From Tetraselmis striata (lineage: Eukaryota; Chlorophyta; Chlorodendrophyceae; Chlorodendrales; Chlorodendraceae), in assembly GCA_006384855.1 (NCBI GenBank), contig VCJN01001890.1, positions 1 through 64,000 of the forward strand: a DNA stretch of 64,000 nucleotides, read 5' to 3'. Position numbers and translations under genes: made by a program. Under the pieces are notes generated by a model, which was given only the letters and a program-made list of their open reading frames with translations, had not been told where the DNA came from and did no database searches. Every line of letters begins with the position of its first letter. The stretch's first letter is position 1. Of this stretch, positions 1 to 10,456 are shown one piece after another.

Positions 1-1020
1 TGGTGTTGGGCCACTAGATCGGCGAACAGTGGGGCCACATGGGTGGCATCGTCCGTGCCGGCGGGGAGGCCGGTTAGAAGTAGGTGAGACGGGCGTTGTA
101 ACACGCGTATGTGGCGGCGGGTTGCTGGTGGGAGTTGGGTGCTTGCGAAATTTTTTGAAGTTACGACCTTGCGGATCGCTGGCTGTTGCACGCTGCCGCC
201 TCGTAGCGCGGCCAGGAAGGTGCCGACCCCGGCGTCCTGTTGCTCCTCAGATCTGTCTGTGTCCATGCTGGCTGTGGTGGTGTCCTCCTGGAGGGCCTGC
301 TCTTCACGCCACTGTGGGCGCAGGCCGGCAGTTGGCCTGGTGGTGGGTCGTCCGGTCGTCGGACGGTCCACCGTTTCGCAGGAGGATCACGCTACCAATA
401 CCAGTAGCCGCGCCGGCTCGCCCGGATTTAGTACATACGCAGTAATTCGCCCGGTGTTAAGGGCCGGCTGGAAAGTGAGAAGTCAGCTTTGCCAAGGACC
501 AGCGCACTAAAAGGTTCTTGTGTTTGAAGTCCTTGATATCTCCGAGACGCCCTTCATGCTTGTCACGGCAGTCGTTAGCTTGGTGCCACGGAAGTCGTGC
601 CGGCACTGCCGGGCAATCCGGCGGACGCTGCGGAAACGCAAGTTGAAGAGCGAAAGAGGCATACTGGTGATAGGCAACCATTTCATCTTCTTTACGGCCT
701 CCCAAGATGAGTCTGGTGCCGGGTTGCGACTCTGTTGGGCCACCGCGATAGCAAAGGTGAGCAGGATGTCGGGTGCCGGGCGGCGTCGACAACCAATAAG
801 GCACGCACATGGTGATGTCCAACTCGTCAACTTCGGTGTGGTCATCGGGCAAGCCGTCCAAATCATGGAAGTCTTGTCGGTACCTCGCGTAGGCTAAAAG
901 GTGCTTGTTCTCTCAATCGTCGAGAAGACCCTCCTCGTGGTACGGGTCGGGGTTGTCGGTGTTGTTGTCCATGACAATCAAATTCCCGGGAAGGGCGTCA
1001 AACTCGCGACGGGCAGTGTC
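1..1020 (-). mobile_element. Partial repeat unit E (tail-sharing tandem array)
   Basis: The segment is homologous to the next unit. Positions 109-480 match 2440-2800 in many blocks, including the words around 350-375 and 2665-2690. On the minus strand an open frame at 861-457 ends in the same six residues (HFPAGP) as the frame at 3066-2776 of the next unit. The unit runs off the left edge, and its 5' side is cut where the next unit's tail begins near 1021. I do not recognise the protein. I infer a degenerate member of the family whose tails lie at 1021, 3448, 43158 and 45233. Confidence 0.5.
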
Positions 1021-3445
1021 ATGAAATTTAAATTGAAATTGATTTCAACTGCTGGTCTGTTGCATCCACTGGCTCAGTCTGAGTTGTTCTTAGGACCTGC
1101 TATCTCTAACCACAATTGGGAACACGAAGTGTTATCACAGCTCGAGCTATCGGTCATCCTTCTATGCTTCGTAGCCCCTCCTCCGTCCAGCGGGCTATAG
1201 CTAAGAAAACAGCGCCCCCATGCGGTCCCTACCTAAGTCAGACCCATCCCATCCAGAGCTCAGCATGCACGCTAAGGCAGGCAGAGGCGTCCCCGCCCGC
1301 TGCTACTGAGGTTTGATGGGGGAGGGGAGCTATCCGGAATAGCTGCATGGTGCTCAATATGTATATACCGCTGAGCCGGCTAGCTTGGTGGGGCGAGGGC
1401 TACAATGCCCTCCATCTCTAATGGTGTTGGCATAGTATACTACGTTTAATGGCATGATAACTTTATTGTCTGGTGCTTGTACCAAGCCCGCGGATCGGGC
1501 GATACACTGTCTATAATACTTGCGGGGAAAAGGTGCCGGTAATTCGAAAACATGCAATTCCAGGCGTATCGGCTAAAAATGTCCGTAGTTCTTGGGTTGG
1601 GGCGGTGATAGTCGCGGGCGTGCGCCCGGCTTGGGTTTGGGCGCCTTGCCGGCGGAGAATATCAACAGACGGCCCATCTGCGGCTGCTGCAAGGGGATCA
1701 TCCGGCGCGGGGGGCGACGGAGGCGGTGGGCCTCGGCCGCGAGCCGGGCCAGCCGGGACGCATGGGTTGGTGTGTTGGTTGGAGAGATATGCTCGAGGGG
1801 GGCGGTGGCCTCCGAGACCTCTCCTATCGCGGTGGGGGTTTGGGCTGCGGCCGTTGGAGCCGGCTCGGGCCGCGGGGCTGGATCGACGCTTGTCGCCGAC
1901 TCATCGACTTACCGTGGCAGGTCGTCGTCGTCCATCTCCGTGTCCGGAGGGGCTGCCACGGCCGGGGGGTGGGCCGCTTCTAGCTGGCTAGTTGGTGGTG
2001 GCGGGAGGTCCCGGGGGAGCTGGCCGTGGTGCATCGTCGACTAGTCGGCTATAGTCGGCGCCGGTTGGTGAATAGTCGCCATCCTCTTCCGCCCATGTTG
2101 GTGGAGGGTACTGGCTGCGACGAGTTTCGCGTCGGATAATGTGTTAATGGCGAGTCCAGCTCAGCCCACACCTGCCGGAGCGGCGGCAGCCGGCATAGGG
2201 GCGCGTCGGGTCACCGCCCGGACGTCGTGAGTTGATGTGTGTACTCCGAGCTTGCTTGGGTCCGAGGGTACGGATCGGGTCCAGAAACATACAGCTGCGG
2301 CGAAGGTCGACCCCCGTCACACGGTTGCGGGTCACCATCTCGTTGAATAGCATGGCGACTTGTGTGGCACCGCCGTCAGCACCATGTGGGAGATCGATTG
2401 GGGGCTGGCGGGATTGGCGGATCACAATCCGGAAGGGACGACGGGAAACATGTGGGAGTCGGGTGCCTGCGATTTTTTTTGCAGCGATGGTTGTTCGGAT
2501 CTTAGGGGGTTGGGTCATGCAGCCGCACGGCGCATCGAGAGTGGCGCCGACCGATCACATTGCTCCTCGGGTCTGTTGATGTCCATGGTGGTTGTAGTGA
2601 TGGTCTCCTATGGAGCCGGCTCTTCACGCCTCTGTGGGCGTTGGCCGGCAGTTGGTATGGTGGTGGGTCGTCCGGTCGTCGGTATGTCCACCGTTTCACA
2701 AGAGTATACTATCATCACCAGTAGAGCCGCGCCGGCTCGCCCGGATTTAGAACATACGCAGTACTTCGCCCGGTGTTAAGGGCCGGCTGGAAAGTGAGGA
2801 ACGGGTAGTGTCCTCATTCTCCACCGGGACTGCGAAATCCAGACCCCGTCCTCACGGCCTTCCTGGCAATCGGCTTCGTCCGCGTGCTTTAACGGTGTTG
2901 TTGCCGCTTGCGCCCCCCGTCGGCGCTTCCGGCGTTGAGTGGAGGTGTTGATGGTGATGGGGTTGTACGTCAAGAGCCGAAGCTCCTCCTGAAGGTAGGC
3001 GTACCTGCGCGCCATGCCTTGGCATGTCTGGTCCAACCTAGGCAGGGAACGCATACGTAGTGCCAACGTGGGACCATATCGGCGTCAAGACATCCGCAAG
3101 TATCAAGGCGGCTAGCCAAATGTCACGCTCCATGGTAGACTCAGGCCAAAACGCCGGGAAGGGAGAGCGATCCCTCGTCCTTCTCATCCGGGGAGAAGTG
3201 CCACCTGTCTGCAGCCTTCCAAATCGCTTTCTCCATCTAAACAAAAGCCTTGCCCGAGTCAGCCTTGAAGTGGGAGAGGGGGCGAGAAGCAAGCTACGCC
3301 GGGGTGCCGTCGGGGACGCCGCGACGGATGAACTCGGGCCATGCTCCGCGGTATCAGACCAACGACTAAAAAACAATGCGTTGCGTACACCTCCGACCAC
3401 TACATCCGGCTGCATGATGACGAACTGGGTAGAAGTCACCGTGTT
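1021..3445 (-). mobile_element. Repeat unit D with GAAATT-type tail
   Basis: On the minus strand this unit ends at 1021-1060 in short AATTTC-type repeats preceded by a conserved block of about 150 bases. That block recurs at 3448-3640 and, less closely, at 43158 and 45233. Minus-strand open frames at 3496-3038 and 3066-2776 may be remnants of its protein. The second shares its C-terminus with the frame at 861-457. The stretch 1470-2050 is GC-rich with overlapping frames on both strands and no recognisable domain. Coding capacity is unknown; membership of the family rests on the tail and on the repeat shared with unit E. Confidence 0.5.
1024..1200 (-). repeat. Shared tail repeat, copy 1
   Basis: On the plus strand it starts with imperfect GAAATT repeats, followed by GATTTCAACTGCTGGTCTG and a GGACCTGCTATCTCTAACC block, then a CCCCTCCTCC stretch. 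The same order occurs at 3448. Read on the minus strand the element ends in a microsatellite, as many LINEs and SINEs do. Confidence 0.7.
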
Positions 3446-3447
3446 CA

Positions 3448-3640
3448 GCATTTGAAATTGAAATTGAAATTGATTACAACTGCTAGTCTGCTGCATCCAC
3501 TGGCCCAGACTGAGTTGTTCTTAGGACCTGCTATCTCTAACCATGATAGGGAACACTATGTGTAATTACAGCTCAAGCGAACGGCCTTCCTCTAGTGTGC
3601 CCAAACCCCTCCTCCTTCCAGCTTGAGCATTTGACCTTGT
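3448..3640 (-). repeat. Shared tail repeat, copy 2
   Basis: Three to four GAAATT units at 3453-3473 are followed by the same conserved blocks as copy 1, including TTCTTAGGACCTGCTATCTC, and by CCCCTCCTCCTTCCA near 3605-3620. It forms the 3' end of the unit carrying the transposase-like pseudogene, and it marks the 5' truncation point of unit D. Confidence 0.7.
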
Positions 3641-4640
3641 CATGGAAGACAATTGCCAAGCCTAGTCTTGATGTCGAGCACTCCCTCAAGCTCCATGAAG
3701 TTGCAAGTCGGTGTGAAGGCTTGACGAAGCTCGTGCAAAAGCTGAGCCTCGTGAATAATGCGGCGTGGTCGTCAAGCCACACGGAGAATTTCGAGAAGAC
3801 ATGGTCCACGCGCCCGTGCGTGTGCCTGGAAATTTTTCGTGCAATATTGTAAGTAAGCACCCACATGGCGACTCGTGGACACGTCAACATAGTGTTTAGT
3901 TTGGGGGCCGGGGGGGGGGGGGGGGGGGGGGGGCTTGCCCTACATGAAGGAAAGAAAGACGGACTTCTTTGCAAATCCCATGTGCACCATCCGTTGGCAA
4001 AAGCACATTGCATACTTGTTCTACTTATTGTTCTCCCGGCATGTGTTGTCGAGCTGGAACCACACAGTGATGTCCAATGCCTCGCCACGCGCCTCTCGAT
4101 CCCCTTCTCGACAGTCTTATGCATGACGGTGATGGTGTTGCTACAATCATGCGGGAAGCAGTCGAAAAAGTAATACACATCATCCGGCTGGCTCCCGATG
4201 TACTTGACGCGTGTCAAAAGACATTTCAGGAGGTTCTCTTTCTCCACATCCTTGCTTGCTTGTCCCATGGCACAACAAGATGCAGGAAACGGGTTTCGTC
4301 TTGATCCATGCCATCGATCTCGCAAATAAAGAGGTCTCTGTTTCGGCGGGAGTATTGCAAGGCCACTACTTCGCGGAAACGCCTCTCGTGCAGGACCCTT
4401 TCCAAATGTTGCTCTTGCACGCGCTCAACGACGGCTATATCGACGGTTGCGACATCGATCCCATAGGTTAGTGACCGCATTTAAGGATAGTAATTTCGAG
4501 GTAGAACGTTTGCTTAACCAACACACATGGAATGTATGGGGATTGTCGCCGTGCCGCAAAATCTTGGCGGAAGTAGTAGACACGGTGCATTTCGTGAATA
4601 GCTTGGTCTTCGGAACCTTCACATACGGAAAGAACTGAAG
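3592..4640 (-). pseudogene. Transposase-like pseudogene, RNase-H-fold type (LDN..ENKN / HTH..VD motifs)
   Basis: The minus-strand pieces read, in order: a segment with CEIDGMDQDETRF (near 4310), one with YIGSQPDDVYYFFDCFPHD (about 4200-4140), one with WFQLDNTCREN (about 4055-4020), and after an intron HTHGRVDHVFSKFSVWLDD (from 3825). This order matches a family of uncharacterised transposon-borne proteins with motifs LDN..kENKN.y and GHTHeDiD..FS; I recall Pfam calling it DUF7869, but cannot check. An intron at 3943-3826 (donor GTAGGG, acceptor TTTCCAG) joins the last two pieces in phase and contains a 25-base G tract. An in-frame TAG inside the ENKN motif and at least one frameshift make it a pseudogene. 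Confidence 0.55.
3909..3933. repeat. Poly-G tract
   Basis: An uninterrupted run of about 25 G on the plus strand, inside the predicted intron of the transposase-like pseudogene. Confidence 0.9.
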
Positions 4641-4712
4641 CCACGCTCGGCGGAAGGAGAAAATTCATGCGGGCTTCCCTAAATCAAATGGGTGCTACCG
4701 TGCAATGTTAGT

Positions 4713-4812
4713 CTGTTGCCGACTGAAGCAAAATGCCCACTGCAAGTTACGGGCCCAATGAGAGAGGAAAATTAAGCACTCACTATTTTGCTCCTGCTTG
4801 CAGTCGGCAACA
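4713..4812. repeat. Imperfect inverted repeat between two elements
   Basis: GTTGCCGACTGAAGCAAAAT near 4713 is mirrored by ATTTTGCTCCTGCTTGCAGTCGGCAAC near 4785-4811, with small gaps. It lies exactly between the minus-strand array and the truncated 5' edge of DIRS copy 1. It could be a small foldback element or a scar; no coding potential. Confidence 0.5.
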
Positions 4813-4844
4813 TACAATCAATATGTACTCGGTACTTCCTCATC

Positions 4845-5405
4845 TAGCATGGAAAATGGCATTGCGCTTGGACAGCAACGGCGTACACATCAGTGCCCGC
4901 TACATTCGGTCCGCCGCGAACGCCTGGGCGGATCGATTGAGCCGACACATCGAGAGCGACGACTGGCAACTCGACCTCTGTCCTATTCGTAGAGCTGGAG
5001 GCCATGTGGGGTGCGCACTCCGTCGATCGGTTCGCGTCGGCCCTGAAGGCGATGCTACCACGCTACAACGCTGCGTGGTTGGACCCCGGCTGCGAGGCGG
5101 TGGATTCCCTGCACCTGTCCGATGCGGATTGGTGTCGCGAGAACAACTACTGCAATCCCCCCCCCCCCCCCCCCCCCCAGCCGCTTCTGCCGGACATGGT
5201 GCAGAAAGCTGCGCCAGAGCGGCGCGGCCGCTACCGGGCACTTAGCGACGAGATGGCGGTGGCGGAGCGCGTGGTACTGCCTCGCCGCGATCTTTTCCGG
5301 CCGGGGTGTAGGGCAGGGCGCGATATGTCCGGAGCGCCTCGCTGGGCAGTGAGTATCTTCCCTGTGCCATTCCGCCGTGGCTGCACCTGCGCCGCGGATC
5401 GATGA
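4845..5405 (+). pseudogene. RNase H C-terminus plus methyltransferase-like domain (DIRS copy 1)
   Basis: One frame (about 4860-4970) reads YIRSAANAWADRLSR, the end of a retroelement RNase H and nearly identical to the intact copy at about 12920-12970. A shift to another frame at 5004 continues with WGAHSVDRFASALKAMLPRYN and YCNPP, the DIRS-type N6-adenine-methyltransferase-like domain. The NPPW motif of the intact copy has been destroyed by expansion of its six C bases to about 22 C (5157-5178). The frame shift and the tract make translation impossible. In intact elements this domain lies C-terminal to RNase H in the same polyprotein. Confidence 0.75.
5157..5178. repeat. Poly-C tract inside a coding motif
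   Basis: About 22 consecutive C bases stand where the intact element has the Pro-Pro codons CCCCCC of its NPPW motif (13179-13184). Confidence 0.9.
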
Positions 5406-5539
5406 ATGCAACCTTAGCGCTGTTCCCCGTACGAGGTGCTACGCATGTCGTCAGGCCCGCGCGCGCGCCACGCATGCCATAGGCAAAATATTCGTTGAAC
5501 ATTCCGACGAGCGGCACGAACCCGTGGGCAGCTACTATG

Positions 5540-6630
5540 CGTCCGTACATGCGTTCATTACTAGGCAACGACCAACTCAGCGAAACGGCGCTGCATTTGT
5601 ACGCGTCGGCGTGGGCAGAGACTGCCGCTAGTGCGTACGGCAGTGCCATCCACCCGTTCCTACAGTTCTGCGCTGAGCATACCATGGTGTGCCGGCCATG
5701 GGTGCCACGGCGGCAACTGTCGCGCGCTACATCGCGTGGCAGGGTTTGCGGGGGACTGTCAAGGCAGCCAGTCTGCAGCCTTACCTTTCCGCGATCAACG
5801 GTTTATACCGCGACCACGGCGCGGAGCCGGTGGCGCAGGGCGACCTCATCGGCAAGGTGAGAAAGGGCCTCGCGGCATCGCATGTTGAGCCAGACCCGCC
5901 TGGGGTCCGCACCGACGTGCCCGCCCGGTTGATCACACGGACATTGCGGCTGGCGGAGACCCTGCGTGAGGAGTTGGGACCCGCATGGACCCGCGACCAA
6001 CCTCCTCGCATCCTCTTGCTCCTCGCTGCGAGGGCACTCGTTGCCATGTATGTGTTCTACGCGCATGGTGAGGCCGGCGTAGTTTGCCAAACGGACGATT
6101 TGGCGGTTGCTGCAGATGGTGCAATCCTACTGTACCATCGGGGCCGAGAAGACGAACGAGGGCAACATCGTGACCGCAAGGTACAGTGCCGGATTCCGGC
6201 GCGAGCGCATCCCTGGATTGCGGCCATGCTGCTCTATTTTGATGCCGCACGCGCAGTTTACTGCGGTCAACGCGGACTGCCAACAACCCGTTGGGCAATG
6301 ACCCACGACGAGCCGGCGGCATCGTCGTGGACATCGGCCACCGTTACATACTGGTTGCACCTAGTGGCACATATGTTGGAGGAGCACCCGCCTCCCGGGT
6401 TTTTGTGGACATCACACTCTCTCCGCAAAGGCGCGGCCACTGCGGCGTACGCCATCGGCGTGGTGCTCCAGAAGATCAAGCACTTTGGCGGTTGGGCGCA
6501 ATTGTCCACCGTCGTGCTCGACAACATCAATCCCACGGCGCTACCGTGTGCGGCATCGTGGCAGCTCTTTGGCTGGCTTACCCCTTGGGGTGGGCCGCCA
6601 GCGACATGCTGCCGCCCATGGGCGGCATGA
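5540..6630 (+). pseudogene. Tyrosine recombinase (YR) of DIRS copy 1, inactivated
   Basis: The N-terminal core-binding part (SLLGNDQLSETALHLYAS, from about 5552) is in one frame. Near 5690 it shifts to a second frame that stays open to 6630 and contains the catalytic part, including HSLRKGAATAAYA (H-x-x-R, about 6414) and IKHFGGWA. The residue aligned with the catalytic Tyr (NYI at about 14533 in copy 2) is Asn here (LDNIN, about 6508-6525), and the first catalytic Arg region reads AHGEAG instead of SPRGYQ. The enzyme would normally integrate the circular cDNA by site-specific recombination; this copy cannot. Confidence 0.75.
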
Positions 6631-7006
6631 CGGCAAATGCGGCCCCACAATGGTTAAATGGTCATATTGGTAATACATAGGTTTGATTGTACCGGGCTAT
6701 TATGTCACATGTACTGGTAACGTTAAGATTCTACTTTGAATGTTAGCTACATGTACTCGCAATACGCGTACCGCTTGGACTTCCTGATGTCCATCGGCGC
6801 TAGCGACAGCATGCGACAGCCCCGCTACATGACTCACCCGCACCACGAGGGGAGTCCACCTTCTGCTTTTGCGCCAGCTGACCAGCTACCGCAACCCACC
6901 CACCCGCTATGCTACCCTTTTCAATGCGGACAGTGCGCCACGTGGGCCAACTCACACCCAAAAACATAAGAGATTCACATCTTTGGCAAATGCGGCCCCA
7001 CAATGG

Positions 7007-8370
7007 TTAACTCATCATATATACGCGTTTCCAGTACATTGTGATGTACACCGGCGGCAGCGGCGGCTGCGCCGCCGCCATTTGGACCCAGACTGTTGAC
7101 CGAGGGTTGTTGACACGCTGCTGACGAGAGCGGGGGACTCTAGTCGGGCTTGTCCTTGGGGCTTATCGGCAGGCCTTGTTATCGAACGCCTAATCCGAAC
7201 GGCCTATCCATATAAGCCGTATGGATAAGCGCTTATAAATAAGACTTACATGTGGCTTATGTCTGTAAAGCCGACACCGCCAGCGGCCTCATGTGTGCAA
7301 GTAGACACTCAACATGGGTGTCTACTATCTTGCAATGAAGAGCCACCCATGAATACATGTGTAACAATTTGTCACCAAAATTTGGTTTCGGAGCATCTGC
7401 ATATCACTCACGTCTTCACTTCATGTTTTGGGCTGCATGACAAACAGTATGGCTTCGGAGCTTGTCTAGGAGACTTACTCAATATTCTCCTTACTACATC
7501 GCTTTTATTATCATGATCCATGTTTTGTCGCATGGAATCATTTCAAAGCTAGAACAATTCAATTACATAGCCATAAACCATAGCGCCTACTACTTCAGTA
7601 CCAAGAAATATTCAAGTATCCCTAGAGCACACAAGGTCATAAGAATTCCATTTGGTTTTAAATCAACCTTGAAGGTTAATGACTTATTCACACTCGGCAA
7701 GAAGGCCACAATTATCAAAGTGCCCACGTCTTGCCCCTGGAAACAAGGTTCCTGAGGCCCATATATATCGCTTAACACACCGCAACCGTGCATCTGGTGA
7801 CCAGCTACCATCTGTTTTGAACTTATATTTTCGTAGTGATGTTCGTAAGACGCGCGGCGGCGCTCTGAGACAAGGCTGCACGTGCAGCCTCGCTCCCCAC
7901 AATCGCCCTTCCGTGCATCTTGCTTGGCCGGCCTCCCAAGCCAACTTCACCACCAGACTGATGCTCGCCCGGTCGTGTGTTTCGAGGCAAGATTATTCCC
8001 TATCCGTCGTGATGTGCCCCCGCTTGCCCTTTCATACGCCGGATGTGATGCGGCGCGGGCGTTCCCTATTCGTACGTACGAGTCCCGGTGTTCCGCCGCG
8101 CCGCGTTGCTGCAATGCACGCCACACCGCCGTGCATATTTGCTGGCACCATTATCCGTTCAACCTCAACAGCATCAATACAATACAAGACCTGCGGAGGC
8201 CCTCGCCCCTTGTGACTGCGCTTTGCGTGCCTTCCGCGACCTCGCTCGGCCGGCACTCCGACACGCCTGCTGGCCTATACTTACATCACCCCCCCTGCCG
8301 CTCCGCGGTCCGCGTGTGCCTGCCAAAACCATACGCTTTACCGTTTGAAGTGATCTAATAAACTCGTAAA
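7007..8370. other. No recognised gene
   Basis: About 1.4 kb of mixed composition. It holds a palindromic patch around 7205-7240 (repeats of CCATA/TATGG and GCTTAT). Open frames at 7590-7811 (minus) and 7679-8215 (plus) resemble no family I know. Probably old intergenic or transposon debris. Confidence 0.4.
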
Positions 8371-8372
8371 TA

Positions 8373-9855
8373 CACTCCTCCACATAAGTCCGGGTTTTGA
8401 ATTTTCGATCGCATCAAAGCGCATGCATGGGCGAGGATAACGCCGGCTGCATGTGCATACATGCTAACTACAATGGGAATAGTTCGGGCAAACGCCTATT
8501 GTGCGCTTTATACCCACATCACGACCATTTGTGGGCGCCCCTTTAAAAACGCGAAATCAGTGCATGATGCGTTGGCGCTAGAAAATTGTTGGTTGCGCCA
8601 ACCGTCCAAACCTATGGAAATAACGGCACTCGTCGCACCAAACTCGGTGAATACGGCCCTTGGCATAAGTTGCACACACCGTGCGTGTAGGCCACTGAAA
8701 GATGTCGCTATAGGCACGACGTGACACCCCAACGATAAGTTGGCCACTGTGGCGAGCAGTTTTGGGGTGAAAATGCTGATGTTTCTGTGGCGAACGCACG
8801 TAGGAGAGGCGCTCGATGGCCCCCTTGGCGTAGGGCAATGCTCTACTATGGGGGCGCGTGGTGGGATGCCAGCTGCACCGTTTCGTGGGCGGGGTGGCGC
8901 GGTGGGCAGGGGCGTGGATTTTAATTAATATGAAATTCCTTGAAAAATGCTGTGGAAAATGGCATGTTGCCTGGTAGATGTGTGTATCGCTAGCTAGGAG
9001 GCGGCACATGCCAAGTGTTGATGGTCCGTGGTCATCCACACACATAACGCTCTGGAGCAACTGAGTATGGGGCTCCGACACGCACTTGGCGCAAAGCCAC
9101 GCGCCCGACATGCATGGGTGGGCACATGAGGCAGTGAGGGGCAACTTGAATGATCATCTTTGGGGATTTTTCCCGGGCCCCCGAAAATTGATTTTTTGAT
9201 TTTGAAAGATTGGGTTCAACGCAAATTTGAACGAGGAACTGCGTGGTATTTTTAAAAAGTTTTTCTGAGCAAACCCTGAGAAGTTAGAGCGTTTTAAAGC
9301 CAAGGGGGTGTTGCTGAGCGTGGCCAACATTGATGCCATGTCAGTATCGCAACGCGACATGTACTAGCCGCCGCCCCCACGGCTGCACCCCAACCAAATG
9401 CACCCGCCGAGCCCCTCGCCAATGTGTTTCCTCACGCGTTCATGGCCATCCCGTCATTTGGTTGTATATTTACGCGCGTCGGCGTGTGCGTGCTACCGAC
9501 CCTGATTTTGGTGCAGTTGCAGGCGACGCCCATCCTCGCACTAGCCAAGTGCAACGTGACACCCTAGTCAAAGGTCTTTAAGCTTCGGTTTGAGCCACTC
9601 GTCATGCAGGTCTTATAAACCCTCTGAGATTCCAGGGTTTCATCTCATATACCCTACGTTCAGGTACCCTAGACTTCTGAAGCCTTGAGACCGCCGAAAA
9701 GGGACCCCAAACTTATGTGGAGGTTTAGCCCCGCGGCCCGGCGCTAAGAGGGTTCTGCTTAAATGTAGGCTTTTTCCTTCCCCAGTACTTTCCGTGCATT
9801 CTCTTGACGCTCTCCCTGTAACCAAAAAGATATTACAAACTTATGTGGAGAGGTG
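8373..9855. mobile_element. TA-flanked non-autonomous DNA transposon, copy 1
   Basis: Terminal inverted repeats CACTCCTCCACATAAGT (8373-8389) and its near-perfect complement ACTTATGTGGAGAGGTG (9839-9855) are flanked by TA on both sides (8371-8372, 9856-9857). The interior is highly similar along its whole length to 35332-36674. There is no long coding frame shared by the two copies, so it is probably mobilised by a transposase encoded elsewhere. TA duplication suggests a Tc1/mariner-like enzyme, but the ends match no family I can name. This copy is about 140 bp longer because of an insertion near its right end. Confidence 0.8.
9723..9835. repeat. 113-bp insertion flanked by 15-bp direct repeats
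   Basis: The 15-mer CAAACTTATGTGGAG occurs at 9708-9722 and again at 9836-9850. The sequence between is absent from the sister copy at 36655-36670, where the 15-mer occurs once. That is the footprint of an insertion with a 15-bp target-site duplication, or of a local duplication. Confidence 0.6.
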
Positions 9856-10118
9856 TAGGATTACCTCTTCCCAACGTGCTATAATATAACTGCCCTCTAG
9901 CGCTTCCGTACGGTTTCGCGGTCCCATCATATTCTTGCCGGTACAGGTACCGCTAGGTCGCTGTACAAGTTGCCCCACCGCCCGTGACGCTTCGCTTCTT
10001 GCCGGGAAGCTACTTAAGGCAGCCACCACCACTTTCCTGACCATCCCCCAGCTCGCTGCCTCCGGGAGCGCTCTCCCGTCTCCGTTTCCGTGTTCCAACA
10101 CTCCCGCCTCCGATTTTC

Positions 10119-10369
10119 TCGTTGTTAAGTACTTAACTGAGTTTAGTCAGACGACGGACCGAGTTGTGCGGTCGAACGACTACCACCTGGAAAATATAGC
10201 ACAGTAGCCAGTCATCGGCTCTGTCTAGAATCTTCCAGGATGGGACAGTGAGCAGCGGACTCGCGACCGCACCAGCTCCCGACCTGTTTCCCTGCCTGCC
10301 TGCAGCTACTACTTAGCCAACTGTCTAGACCATAGCGCTCATCCCTTTTGCTGTTGCGCTTCACGCACC
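10119..10369 (+). repeat. Split direct repeat A1
   Basis: Begins TCGTTGTTAAGTACTTAACT, which contains the palindrome AGTACTTAAC/GTTAAGTACT. It matches 14690-14940 almost perfectly and lies upstream of the gag ORF, so it probably holds the promoter and leader. Confidence 0.9.
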
Positions 10370-10456
10370 AGCAATCGCGCGGCACCTGTGCCGCGAGGGG
10401 AAGCGATCCTTGTCGATATTATCCGCCTGCGCTAGCACGACGCCCTGCGCACGGCA

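Larger units (their letters stand above)
4830..7006 (+). mobile_element. Decayed DIRS/PAT tyrosine-recombinase retrotransposon, copy 1
   Basis: The order is end of RNase H, methyltransferase-like domain, tyrosine recombinase. It is the same as in the better copy at 10119-15028, with recognisable protein similarity throughout. Gag, RT and the left repeat are missing (5' truncation near 4830). Downstream, the 22-base block GCAAATGCGGCCCCACAATGG recurs at about 6635 and 6986, flanking 330 bp. This is what the B1 and B2 halves of a split direct repeat would look like. Frameshifts and changed catalytic residues show it is dead. Confidence 0.75.

Noticed and set aside
1473-2044. Pair of long plus-strand frames of about 150-170 codons
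   Set aside because: Gly/Arg/Ala-rich frames open in several phases at once, inside a minus-strand repeat unit; no protein signature.
7679-8215. 178-codon plus-strand frame
   Set aside because: Arg/Pro/Ser-rich with no motif; another overlapping frame of similar quality exists (7882-8358).
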